From positions 1 through 6,295 of the forward strand of contig JAUYFO010000078.1 in assembly GCA_030690925.1 (NCBI GenBank): a stretch of 6,295 nucleotides of DNA. Reading direction: 5' to 3'. Positions 1 through 5,589 of the stretch are shown in pieces. The DNA comes from Candidatus Moraniibacteriota bacterium. GTDB lineage: Bacteria > Patescibacteriota > Minisyncoccia > Moranbacterales > UBA1568. The notes under the pieces are model-generated. The model saw nothing but the letters and a program-made list of their open reading frames with translations, was not told the origin of the DNA and ran no database searches. The translations under genes and the position numbers were made by a program. Position 1 is the first letter of the stretch; each line of letters opens with the position of its first letter.

Positions 1-32
1 AAACATAGAGCATTCGTTGATAGTGACACCAT
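1..32 (-). CDS. possible 5' end of a gene cut by the left window edge
   Basis: An ATG at 32-30 on the minus strand opens a frame with no stop up to the window edge; the ten visible codons begin MVSLSTNALC. It sits five bases after an extended -10 box (37-45), so the transcript would be nearly leaderless. There is no Shine-Dalgarno sequence. Other ATGs lie at 13-11 and 6-4 in other frames, and ten codons is far too little to judge coding potential. The product cannot be named. The alternative is that this is simply the 3' flank of the ATPase gene. Confidence 0.22.
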   Translation of the reverse strand, partial: MVSLSTNALC

Positions 33-36
33 CTCT

Positions 37-45
37 ATTTTAGCA
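37..45 (-). promoter_or_regulatory. possible extended -10 promoter element after the ATPase gene
   Basis: On the minus strand the bases read TGC followed by TAAAAT, matching the TGn-TATAAT extended -10 form that also precedes other genes here (3348-3356, 5472-5480). No good -35 hexamer is found 16-18 bases upstream, where the ATPase stop codon lies. It would drive a gene continuing off the left edge. Base composition alone could produce this. Confidence 0.3.
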
Positions 46-57
46 CATTTCCAGCAC

Positions 58-1800
58 TTAGTAGGTTGAACGCAGAGCATTAATAATCACAACCGCATCG
101 ATTACTTCCTGAAGAATCGCTCCTTCCAATACTGGAATGAAACCAAAGAAGCCAAGCACCATTCCAATCGATGACAAACCAATACCGAGCGTGATACTTT
201 GCAGGGCCACCTGATACGAGCGTCGACCAATATGGATAGCATCCTGTATTCCCGAAGCATCATGACCCAGGAGTGCCACATCCGCCGCCTCGATAGAGGC
301 GCTGTTTTCAGTACCGGAGAAAACAATCCCGATATCAGCCAGGGCCAAAGCTGGAGCGTCATTCACCCCGTCACCGATCATCCCCACCAGTTTTCCTTCC
401 TGCTGGTAGCGTTTGATCAAAGCAACCTTCTTCTCCGGTGTCGATTCGGCATAGATTGGTAAATGAAAAGCGCGCAACAAACGTTCGGCATTGGCCTTTT
501 TATCGCCAGTCAGAATACCAAAAAAGTAACCACGCTGACGCAAGTAGTCAAAAACTTTGGACACGTCGTTTTTCAGTTCGTCATCGAAGAAAAATCGAGC
601 AATAGGACGATCTTCATGGATCAAATCAACCGTCAACCCCCCTACCCCGCGCGCCTTGACGACCCCAACACGACTGCCCTGAAGCATTCCAAAAATCCCC
701 TCCCCGATTTTTTCCTCAACCTGCTGTGCTTTGAGCAGCGCCGAGTGGGAACGCTTTTCCTGTTCTCGCACCAGTGACCGAGCCAAAGGGTGAAAGGAAT
801 GCTGCTCCAAAGCAGCGGCTATATCCAAGGCTTGTTCTTCATCCAAACCCTGATCTAACAATTGGATTTTCTGTAACCGGGGCACGCCCAATGTCAGTGT
901 CCCGGTCTTATCAAAGAAAAAAATCTTGGTCTTCGCTAGGAGTTCCAGAGCGTAAGGACCCTTGATAATAATGTTCTTACGCGCTGCTTTGTTGAGTCCC
1001 CCGATAAAACTCATTGGGGCAGCGATGAGCAGTGGGCAAGGCGTGGCAATGACCAACACTGCCAAAAAACGACTCCAGTCCCCAAAAAGAAAGTAAGCAC
1101 CGAAAGCAAGCGACAGAGCTAACAATGAAAACCAGACGTTGTAGCGCTCGGCCAAACGAGTAAGAGGCGAGGGATGACGTTTCCCTTCCTCTACCAAACG
1201 CAGAATCTTGCGATAGCTCGAATGTTCAAAATCACCGCGTACCTCCAAAGTAAAGGCTTCTCCGACATTAATACTGCCACTCTTGAGTAGTTTGGCTGCT
1301 TCATATACGAGCGGTTCCATTTCTCCCGTCAGGTTCGCCTCGTTGAGCAACGCCTTGGGAGAAAGCAGAAAGCCATCAAAAGCCAAGAGTTCGTTGGGAC
1401 GAATCAAGAGAATATCGCCTGACTGCACGCTCTGCAGAGGCACCGTTGTTTCATACTTTCCATGTTTGAGCAGGACTGTCTTCGGCAACGCCTCAAAAAG
1501 ACCGCGCAATGTTTTTTCGGCCCGCTTCGTACCATAACCCTCCAGTGCTGCACTGACCGCTACCATAAGTGCGATCACCGCTCCCGCAAGCCACTCTTGT
1601 AGTACCAAGGCCGCTACCAAAGTAATCAAAGCCAGATAATCCAAGCTCCATTTTCCTCCCCGCAGCCGTTTATACGATTCACTCCCCAACCGCCCCAAAC
1701 CAACCACCATTGCAACAACATACAGGTATGAAACAGAAAACAAGAGAGCCACCACAATCACTCCCACCAAAAAAAGTGGGAGGCGAAATTCACGGCTCAT
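58..1800 (-). CDS. P1B-type heavy-metal-translocating ATPase lacking metal-binding domains
   Basis: An ATP-driven metal cation pump of the inner membrane, 580 residues from this start. In order: two N-terminal helix pairs (about residues 6-35 and 52-85), actuator domain with TGE (158-160), TPCP in the ion-binding helix (253-256), phosphorylated Asp297 in DKTGT, His-Pro pair (337-338) typical of P1B pumps, TGD (431-433), GDGVND hinge (476-481) and two C-terminal helices with QEVID (564-568). TPCP plus QExxD resembles the group I recall as P1B-5 (nickel/iron), rather than CPC copper/zinc or SPC cobalt pumps, so the substrate is uncertain. There is no N-terminal CxxC metal-binding domain and no C-terminal hemerythrin domain. 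The start was chosen because MSREFRLPL directly precedes the first helix; ATG at 1824 is in frame and equally possible, and neither has a clear ribosome site. The frame runs open to 1992, inside the protease gene. It lies 34-58 bases after the protease, so probably in one operon. Confidence 0.93.
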   Translation of the reverse strand: MSREFRLPLFLVGVIVVALLFSVSYLYVVAMVVGLGRLGSESYKRLRGGKWSLDYLALITLVAALVLQEWLAGAVIALMVAVSAALEGYGTKRAEKTLRGLFEALPKTVLLKHGKYETTVPLQSVQSGDILLIRPNELLAFDGFLLSPKALLNEANLTGEMEPLVYEAAKLLKSGSINVGEAFTLEVRGDFEHSSYRKILRLVEEGKRHPSPLTRLAERYNVWFSLLALSLAFGAYFLFGDWSRFLAVLVIATPCPLLIAAPMSFIGGLNKAARKNIIIKGPYALELLAKTKIFFFDKTGTLTLGVPRLQKIQLLDQGLDEEQALDIAAALEQHSFHPLARSLVREQEKRSHSALLKAQQVEEKIGEGIFGMLQGSRVGVVKARGVGGLTVDLIHEDRPIARFFFDDELKNDVSKVFDYLRQRGYFFGILTGDKKANAERLLRAFHLPIYAESTPEKKVALIKRYQQEGKLVGMIGDGVNDAPALALADIGIVFSGTENSASIEAADVALLGHDASGIQDAIHIGRRSYQVALQSITLGIGLSSIGMVLGFFGFIPVLEGAILQEVIDAVVIINALRSTY

Positions 1801-1858
1801 GACAATGTCGACGATACCAATCATATTTGTGTGTGCACACCGGAGAAAGCCTCTGTTG

Positions 1859-3328
1859 CTACACCTTTTTCTGAGGAGACGAGGAGACCGGGCGATCCCT
1901 TCTCGGAGTATCCTTTTCGACGGCAGCTCTCTCATGCCGCAACAATTCCTGCTCGTCGGCCCGCAGACGATACTCAAGAAGATCAATTTCATTTTCTTCC
2001 CGCCGCAGCTGACGCAGAAGCCAAAACATCATCGCTCCCAAAATGCCGAAGGACAAGATGACGCCACCGAAAATGTAGAGGAGCGGATTGCTCATGGTAT
2101 TCACACCATCACGGAATTCGGCCCAATAACTATCACGTGATCGTCCTTCCGTTTGCCAGAGTAGGCACTTCTCCTGATAGGGCTTGACATAGTCTTCCGA
2201 AAGAAATAGTGGATTGGTCTTGGTCGTTTCCTGAAAAAAAGAGAGGGCGCTATCACAGCGTTTCTCAAGAAAAGCATTCAATCCCGACCGGAAGGATTGG
2301 CCGTACACCCCCTCCTCCGGGAGAATCCGCGCTTCCAGTGCCTGGCGCTCCACGATACCGATCGGCAAAGCAAAAGCAAAATTGTCCCCAGCAGTACGCG
2401 ACAGCTCATCTGTCTGAAACGTGATGAGCCCCAATACCTCACCGTGTTCATTGAAGAGCGGGCCACCGCTTGACCCCTGGGACACCTTGGCATCGGTTTG
2501 GAAAATTTCCAACTGCCCATCAAGCGACCCTCTGATGGCGCTGATGATGCCACGTGTAAACGTCGCTTCGGAAGGATTCCTCTGGTTAATTTCCGCAGTC
2601 GAAGGAAAACCAAAGATAAAAACGTTCTTCCCAACCGAAACATCATCGGCTCGACCAAGCGCGAGGGCAGGCAACCCACGTTCCGCAATCTGAAGCAAGG
2701 CCACATCACGCTCGTCATCAAGAAAATGCTGATTGACTGCAATAATACTGGCTGGGAAACCACTGGCCATAAGATCAGCCATTTTGGACTCGGTGGCCAG
2801 CGGTCGCAGTACCACTACCTCTTGCGTCAGAGCAAACTCTCCGTGCTCGATAATGTAGCGGATGATCTCTTTGGAAAACTTCTGGCTTCCTTCGTCATTA
2901 AGAAATGCTTGCATCTCGGCTTCACTGAGTGACAAGGCGTTTTCATAGATGGCCGACAAAGCGCTCTCCGAGGCGAGACTCGTTTTGATTGTTTCCAAAG
3001 ACACGACGTGGGCATTGGTCGCGATATAGCCATCGGGATGGATAATAAACCCACTCCCCGAGAGGTATTCATCTACCGTCACCTCGGTAAAACGATTAGG
3101 AATGACTGCCACCAGCCGCTGTTTGATATCGACTTTAACGGCGGGGATCTTGGCCGTTCCGGTCACGTGCTCCGCGATACGCACGACCGATGGTTTGACC
3201 AGATCAGCCAAGGCTTCTTCCAACAACACCGTCTCCCCAAAAGCATGATGCGGCGTCACCACAAAAAAAAGACTTGCGAAAAACAAAGCCTTCCTAACAA
3301 GAGATACATTGAAAAAAGCGTGCGCCAT
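1859..3328 (-). CDS. membrane-anchored trypsin-like (HtrA-related, PDZ-less) serine protease
   Basis: A 489-residue extracytoplasmic serine protease. A signal peptide or N-terminal anchor covers residues 12-30. The S1 catalytic triad is visible: His107 in TNAHVV, Asp208 in RDVALLQ and Ser287 in GSSGGP. About 100 residues separate His and Asp, far more than in typical HtrA proteases, because of a charged, mostly helical insert (about 113-190). No PDZ domain follows. Instead residues 345-390 look like a TPR-type helical pair (AFLEKRCDSALSFFQ) with Cys358 and Cys388, which could form a disulfide. A transmembrane helix (414-438) and an Arg/Glu-rich, probably coiled-coil cytoplasmic tail (439-489) come next. 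The start is supported by AAGGA eight bases upstream and an extended -10 box at 3348-3356. The ATPase gene follows closely. The family suggests degradation of damaged envelope proteins or signalling proteolysis; the substrate is unknown. Confidence 0.92.
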   Translation of the reverse strand: MAHAFFNVSLVRKALFFASLFFVVTPHHAFGETVLLEEALADLVKPSVVRIAEHVTGTAKIPAVKVDIKQRLVAVIPNRFTEVTVDEYLSGSGFIIHPDGYIATNAHVVSLETIKTSLASESALSAIYENALSLSEAEMQAFLNDEGSQKFSKEIIRYIIEHGEFALTQEVVVLRPLATESKMADLMASGFPASIIAVNQHFLDDERDVALLQIAERGLPALALGRADDVSVGKNVFIFGFPSTAEINQRNPSEATFTRGIISAIRGSLDGQLEIFQTDAKVSQGSSGGPLFNEHGEVLGLITFQTDELSRTAGDNFAFALPIGIVERQALEARILPEEGVYGQSFRSGLNAFLEKRCDSALSFFQETTKTNPLFLSEDYVKPYQEKCLLWQTEGRSRDSYWAEFRDGVNTMSNPLLYIFGGVILSFGILGAMMFWLLRQLRREENEIDLLEYRLRADEQELLRHERAAVEKDTPRRDRPVSSSPQKKV

Positions 3329-3347
3329 ATCTCTATTCCTTACTTCT

Positions 3348-3356
3348 ATTGTAGCA
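3348..3356 (-). promoter_or_regulatory. extended -10 promoter of the protease-ATPase operon
   Basis: The minus strand reads TGC-TACAAT, 19 bases before the protease ATG, giving a short leader that still contains AAGGA as ribosome site. No convincing -35 hexamer lies 16-18 bases upstream (AGGAAA or GAGGAA), which suits an extended -10 promoter that does not depend on a -35 contact. No T-rich terminator separates it from the cyclophilin gene, so some readthrough is possible. Confidence 0.6.
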
Positions 3357-3451
3357 CGGCTTTGGCCTTCTTTCCTCTACACCACGTGGCTTGGCACCGC
3401 AAAAATTTCATTAACAGGCGCTACCTTTTTGTTTTAACTTGACACGAGTGT

Positions 3452-4168
3452 CTACTGTTCCGTAATCGTCACCGTTTCTATCATCATCGGCGTTACCGGG
3501 GTCGACCCCTCACCTCCTGGCTTAGTGGGTGCCTTGGCTATGATATCAATGACCTCCAGCCCTTCAGTCACCTTACCGAAGATGACGTAGTTTGGTGGTA
3601 ACGGATAGTCCTGGTGCATGATAAAAAATTGGCTACCGTTGGTGTTGGGACCGCTATTGGCCATAGCGATAGTGCCTCGTTCGTACTTCCCCGTAAATGG
3701 CTCATCGGAAAATTTGTAACCTGGTCCGCCCATACCAGTGCCTTCCGGATCACCGCCCTGGATCATGAATCCAGGAATCGTCCGATGAAAAATAGTCCCG
3801 TCGTAAAACTTTTCTTTGGCCAAAAAAACAAAGTTATTGACGGTGGTCGGTGTCTCCTTACTCCCTAACTTGATCACCATGGTGCCAGCGCTGGTCTTCA
3901 GGGTCGCGCTGTACTCCTTGCTCTGGTCGATCGCCATCACGGGTGAATACTGGTACATTTTTTTACTGGTTACGGATTGAGTGACAGGTTGCTTGGTAGT
4001 CGGTGCTGTCTTGGAAGCAGACTGCTCCTTGGTAGTAGCCGCTTTCTTTTCGAGCTCAGTGAAGTCTAGATTATCTTTGATCTCTTGCTCCTGGCGCAAT
4101 TCCGGTGTGCTACACCCCGAGAGCAAGAGAGCGCTCGCGACCATCATGGAAAGATAAAGTGGTTTCAT
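3452..4168 (-). CDS. cyclophilin-type peptidylprolyl isomerase lipoprotein
   Basis: Catalyses cis-trans isomerisation of prolyl peptide bonds, here on the outer face of the cytoplasmic membrane. The 238-residue protein begins with a lipoprotein signal peptide ending in the lipobox LLSGC, so Cys19 would be lipidated. A Lys/Thr/Gln/Ser-rich linker (about 25-75) carries the cyclophilin domain (about 86-236). Visible signatures are FHRTIPGFMIQGGDP (127-141) with the active-site Arg129 and Gln136, and GSQFFI (178-183). In the usual HxVFG stretch this protein has YVIFGKV (194-200), so the His that is common there is replaced. The frame is open up to an ATG at 4225, but the start at 4168 is chosen because it begins the signal peptide and lies 27 bases after a TATAAT box. 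No good Shine-Dalgarno precedes it, and an out-of-frame ATG overlaps four bases upstream. It is probably transcribed on its own. Confidence 0.95.
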   Translation of the reverse strand: MKPLYLSMMVASALLLSGCSTPELRQEQEIKDNLDFTELEKKAATTKEQSASKTAPTTKQPVTQSVTSKKMYQYSPVMAIDQSKEYSATLKTSAGTMVIKLGSKETPTTVNNFVFLAKEKFYDGTIFHRTIPGFMIQGGDPEGTGMGGPGYKFSDEPFTGKYERGTIAMANSGPNTNGSQFFIMHQDYPLPPNYVIFGKVTEGLEVIDIIAKAPTKPGGEGSTPVTPMMIETVTITEQ

Positions 4169-4195
4169 ACATTTCTTTATTGAAGGACACCCTCC

Positions 4196-4201
4196 ATTAT
4201 A
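4196..4201 (-). promoter_or_regulatory. -10 box of the cyclophilin promoter
   Basis: A perfect TATAAT lies on the minus strand, 27 bases before the cyclophilin start and about 45 bases after the terminator of the preceding small gene. The expected transcription start is near 4189, giving a leader of about 20 bases. The -35 region (about 4219-4224, TGGAAG) matches poorly, and the TG of an extended -10 is displaced by two bases. The GGAGGG directly after the box is too far from the ATG to be its ribosome site. Confidence 0.62.
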
Positions 4202-4244
4202 GCGCAAAGGCTCCCACCCTTCCACCCCTCCCCTCGCGCCGACG

Positions 4245-4268
4245 AAAAAGCCGCCCCCAAGGGCGGCT
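4245..4268 (-). terminator. intrinsic terminator after the small CxxC protein gene
   Basis: On the minus strand the arms GCCGCCC and GGGCGGC (4261-4267 and 4250-4256) form a 7-bp GC stem closing a 4-base loop, extended by one A-T pair and followed by five T residues (4249-4245). This is the clearest terminator in the window. It ends the transcript of the small gene 24 bases after its stop codon, before the cyclophilin promoter. Confidence 0.9.
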
Positions 4269-4291
4269 ATAATCTGGACGTCGCTTCTTTT

Positions 4292-4456
4292 TTACAAAAG
4301 TCCGATTTGCCCGAAGAAGGTGAGGGTAATCACCGGCATGAGCGCTAAGAGGAAAGCCATCGATACCTCCTCGTTCGCTTTTGACTCCTGTGCCACTTTA
4401 GCACAAGTCGTACAGCTCTCCCCTGACTCCACGGTCTCCATGGTTACCGCTTCCAT
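4292..4456 (-). CDS. small CxxC protein with C-terminal membrane helix, 54 aa
   Basis: I do not recognise this gene. The frame encodes 54 residues: an acidic, polar N-terminal half with a CTTC motif (Cys15, Cys18) and a hydrophobic C-terminal half (33-54) that would span the membrane once, with no positive residues after it. Support for a real gene: it fills the space between two terminators (4526-4561 and 4245-4268) and stops 24 bases before the second. An in-frame TAA lies seven codons upstream, so ATG at 4456 is the earliest ATG start. A weak TATAAA (4474-4479) could be its -10 box. ATG at 4441 is a second candidate. ATG at 4360 has by far the best ribosome site (GAGGAGGT at 4365-4372, four bases away) and would yield only the 22-residue helix. 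CxxC could bind a metal or form a disulfide; function is unknown. Confidence 0.55.
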   Translation of the reverse strand: MEAVTMETVESGESCTTCAKVAQESKANEEVSMAFLLALMPVITLTFFGQIGLL

Positions 4457-4525
4457 ACGTGTGTATGTTAGTGTTTATATTTGCTTGCCTCCTACAAGCT
4501 GTGTTAAAAGGAGGTGCTGAGAAAG

Positions 4526-4561
4526 AAAAAACGGGCACAAGACTTTAGACGTCTTCACCCC
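4526..4561 (-). terminator. intrinsic terminator after the lysozyme-like gene
   Basis: On the minus strand GGGTGAAGAC (4559-4550) pairs with GTCTT-G-TGCCC (4543-4533) through three G-C pairs, two G-T wobbles, one bulged G and five Watson-Crick pairs. The loop is about six bases and a run of six T residues follows (4531-4526). It lies 17 bases after the stop codon at 4578. A T-run on the other side (4561-4566) means it could also work for plus-strand transcripts, although no plus-strand gene is seen. Confidence 0.8.
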
Positions 4562-4577
4562 TTTTTCATTTCACAAC

Positions 4578-5246
4578 CTAGTCATTATAGCGCACAACAG
4601 AGGAAAAGTCAAGGCCGTGTTCCTTCACCTGATCATAGTAGTAACCAACATCAGCAATCCACTTCTTGACACTCGTGTTGCTATGGCCAGCACAGCTAAA
4701 CCCACATTTCCACACGATCATTTCTTGTGGTGTGCGGAACTTGTAGTCTTCGACAAACGTATCCAGTCGTCCCCCGACGATACCCACTGCTTCTTCGGGA
4801 CTCCCGAAACAACCATGGCCCATAGCGATACCCCGGCTCCCCGCCCCACGGTACCCCCAGTAGTTGTAGCAGTCACTACCATCTGCGGCACGCGGCACCC
4901 GCTTCCCCCAATTGCTTTCTTTCTTGGCGATCCCCACCAGAAACGCAGCCGTGGTTTTGTTTTGTTCGGAAATGAGCGTGCTCATAGCTTCGATGGGATA
5001 GCCGGTCACCAAGGTACGCATCTTGTGTTCGAAGACCAGTTGCCCGATATTGCCCGGCGGAAAATCAATCCGCATATTGGCGACTACCTGACTCGCTCCA
5101 CACAGAGTCACCGAGAGGAATAAAGAGAGCGCAAGAAAGACACCATAAAAAAGAGTCGGCGAGAGGGTCGTGGTAAACGAAAGCCCACGCAAGACTTGGC
5201 CGTTCTCACCTGCGGCTTTTTTGTACTGATATTTTTTTTGTTTCAT
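4578..5246 (-). CDS. membrane-anchored lysozyme-like / glucosaminidase-type muralytic protein
   Basis: Probably cleaves peptidoglycan outside the cytoplasmic membrane. The 222-residue product has a basic N-terminus, one transmembrane helix (about 31-53) and an extracytoplasmic domain (about 85-215). IAKKESNWGK (106-115) matches the ExxxGK-type active-site segment of lysozyme-fold lytic transglycosylases and glucosaminidases, with Glu110 as presumed catalytic acid; NYWGYRG (128-134) stands where the second conserved N-x-[FW]-G motif is usually found. Cys126, Cys146, Cys181 and Cys185 could form two disulfides. The frame is open to an ATG at 5390, but the upstream part is translated from the hairpin repeat, so the start at 5246 is preferred. 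There is no Shine-Dalgarno; an out-of-frame ATG overlaps four bases earlier. Transcription could begin at the repeat-borne promoter (5263-5291) or at 5472-5500 with a 220-base leader. The exact subfamily is not certain. Confidence 0.85.
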   Translation of the reverse strand: MKQKKYQYKKAAGENGQVLRGLSFTTTLSPTLFYGVFLALSLFLSVTLCGASQVVANMRIDFPPGNIGQLVFEHKMRTLVTGYPIEAMSTLISEQNKTTAAFLVGIAKKESNWGKRVPRAADGSDCYNYWGYRGAGSRGIAMGHGCFGSPEEAVGIVGGRLDTFVEDYKFRTPQEMIVWKCGFSCAGHSNTSVKKWIADVGYYYDQVKEHGLDFSSVVRYND

Positions 5247-5262
5247 ACATGGTGTTTTTGCC

Positions 5263-5291
5263 GCTATAACAGGTGTGCACCCCAGGGTAAA
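5263..5291 (-). promoter_or_regulatory. candidate promoter carried by repeat copy 1
   Basis: On the minus strand, TTTACC (5291-5286) and TGT-TATAGC (5271-5263) are separated by a 17-base spacer, a usable -35 with an extended -10 box. Transcription would start about 10 bases before the lysozyme-like ATG, giving an almost leaderless mRNA, which fits the missing Shine-Dalgarno. The -35 half lies in the loop and one arm of the hairpin 5282-5297. The equivalent position in repeat copy 2 is also promoter-like. Confidence 0.4.
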
Positions 5292-5338
5292 CCCTGGACT
5301 CAAAAACGAACTGATGCTCGTTTCTTTCCGCGGCAAGC
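5265..5338 (-). repeat. hairpin repeat, copy 1 (upstream of the lysozyme-like gene)
   Basis: Two blocks match repeat copy 2 at the right edge: 5298-5338 versus 6255-6295 (41 bases, 3 differences) and 5265-5281 versus 6202-6218 (17 bases, 2 differences). Between them copy 1 holds exactly one 16-base hairpin (CCAGGG/CCCTGG, 4-base loop, 5282-5297), where copy 2 has an unrelated 36-base hairpin. Within the 41-base block lie a stem of 8 pairs with loop ATCA (5304-5323) and the second half of a CCGCGG/CCGCGG stem with loop CTTG (5328-5343). The repeat may continue to 5400, but copy 2 is cut before that can be tested. Confidence 0.85.
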
Positions 5339-5466
5339 CGCGGGGTATTTCACCTGATTTTACCGGCACTGCGCTCGGAAACGAAAGCAAGCTTTCGCTT
5401 CACTCACTTCGTTTGGTAATAAAAAGAAAAAACGGCTACCCGTTCGGCACCCGTTTCTTCAGTTCT
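5272..5466 (-). other. candidate structured RNA leader with consecutive tetraloop hairpins
   Basis: If transcribed from the promoter at 5472-5500, the RNA would contain hairpins in series, nearly all with four-base loops: AACGG/CCGTT with loop GTAG (5431-5444); AAGCGAAAG/CTTTCGTTT with loop CTTG (5379-5400, one G-U); CCGCGG/CCGCGG with loop CTTG (5328-5343); AAACGAGC/GTTCGTTT with loop ATCA (5304-5323, one G-U); CCAGGG/CCCTGG with loop TTTA (5282-5297); and GGT/ACC (5272-5281). Both CTTG loops are closed by G-C, the known stable CUUG tetraloop form. The wobble positions pair only in minus-strand RNA. It may be a cis-regulatory leader of the lysozyme-like gene, an independent small RNA, or a DNA repeat with no RNA role. 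Confidence 0.5.
5421..5444 (-). terminator. terminator-like hairpin just after a strong promoter (possible attenuator)
   Basis: On the minus strand AACGG (5444-5440) and CCGTT (5435-5431) close a GTAG loop and run into TTTTCTTTTT (5430-5421), a standard intrinsic terminator shape. A competing arm AAACGG lies just upstream (5456-5451) and could pair with the same CCGTTT. It lies about 20 bases after the expected start of transcripts from 5472-5500. It could instead end readthrough from the DUF457-like gene. Confidence 0.6.
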
Positions 5467-5471
5467 CTTCC

Positions 5472-5500
5472 ATTATAGCATACTTTTTTGAAAAAAGCAA
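5472..5500 (-). promoter_or_regulatory. strong extended -10 promoter upstream of the hairpin array
   Basis: The minus strand shows TTGCTT (5500-5495), a 17-base spacer ending in TGC, then a perfect TATAAT (5477-5472). The spacer and -35 contain a perfect AT-rich inverted repeat (CTTTTTT-C-AAAAAAG, 5483-5497). This is the best promoter in the window. The predicted start near 5465 lies some 220 bases before the lysozyme-like gene, with a terminator-like hairpin and the repeat hairpins between them. Confidence 0.72.
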
Positions 5501-5514
5501 GCCCCGTTAGAAAT

Positions 5515-5586
5515 GCTGCGCCTCTGGCGCGACTTCAGCCACTCGCAGCGACTTTTTTCTCACGGGACAAGGCCGTTTACCTGTCC
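5515..5586. other. nested hairpin cluster after the DUF457-like gene
   Basis: Two hairpin regions lie 3' of the DUF457-like stop codon. GCGCC/GGCGC with a three-base loop (5518-5530) overlaps an outer GCTGCG/CGCAGC stem (5515-5520 and 5544-5549), so the two are partly exclusive. GCGACTT occurs twice (5528-5534 and 5547-5553). GGACAAGG/CCTGTCC with one bulge spans 5565-5586. The only adjacent T-run (5553-5558) is on the plus strand, so if this is a terminator it would act on plus-strand transcription, for which there is no gene here. Its role is not clear. Confidence 0.4.
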
Positions 5587-5589
5587 TTG

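Noticed and set aside
199..965. Several plus-strand open frames opposite the ATPase gene
   Set aside because: They are antisense to a complete, motif-verified P1B ATPase, lack ribosome sites and show no recognisable protein features.
1801..1992. Longer N-terminus for the ATPase, starting at 1992 inside the protease gene
   Set aside because: It would overlap the protease by 134 bases, and the added residues are Arg/Cys-rich out-of-frame protease sequence with no ribosome site; the P1B core starts normally at 1800 or 1824.
2278..2763. 161-codon minus-strand frame within the protease
   Set aside because: It is an alternative frame of the protease gene, whose catalytic motifs in frame are unmistakable; the translation is low-complexity and rich in Arg/Ser.
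3438..3451. TTGACA and the GACAC/GTGTC palindrome after the cyclophilin gene
   Set aside because: No matching -10 box or gene follows on the plus strand, and on the minus strand the short palindrome lacks a T-run, so it is neither a convincing promoter nor a terminator.
4488..4514. CCTCCT and AGGAGG facing each other, suggesting SD sequestration or a plus-strand ribosome site
   Set aside because: On the minus strand AGGAGG lies about 31 bases from the small gene's ATG and no start codon follows closely; on the plus strand AAGGAGGTG has no start codon and reading frame behind it.
4580..4590. TATAAT on the minus strand next to the lysozyme-like stop codon
   Set aside because: It encodes the last Arg-Tyr-Asn codons of that gene and is followed at once by the gene's terminator, so it is unlikely to be a useful promoter.
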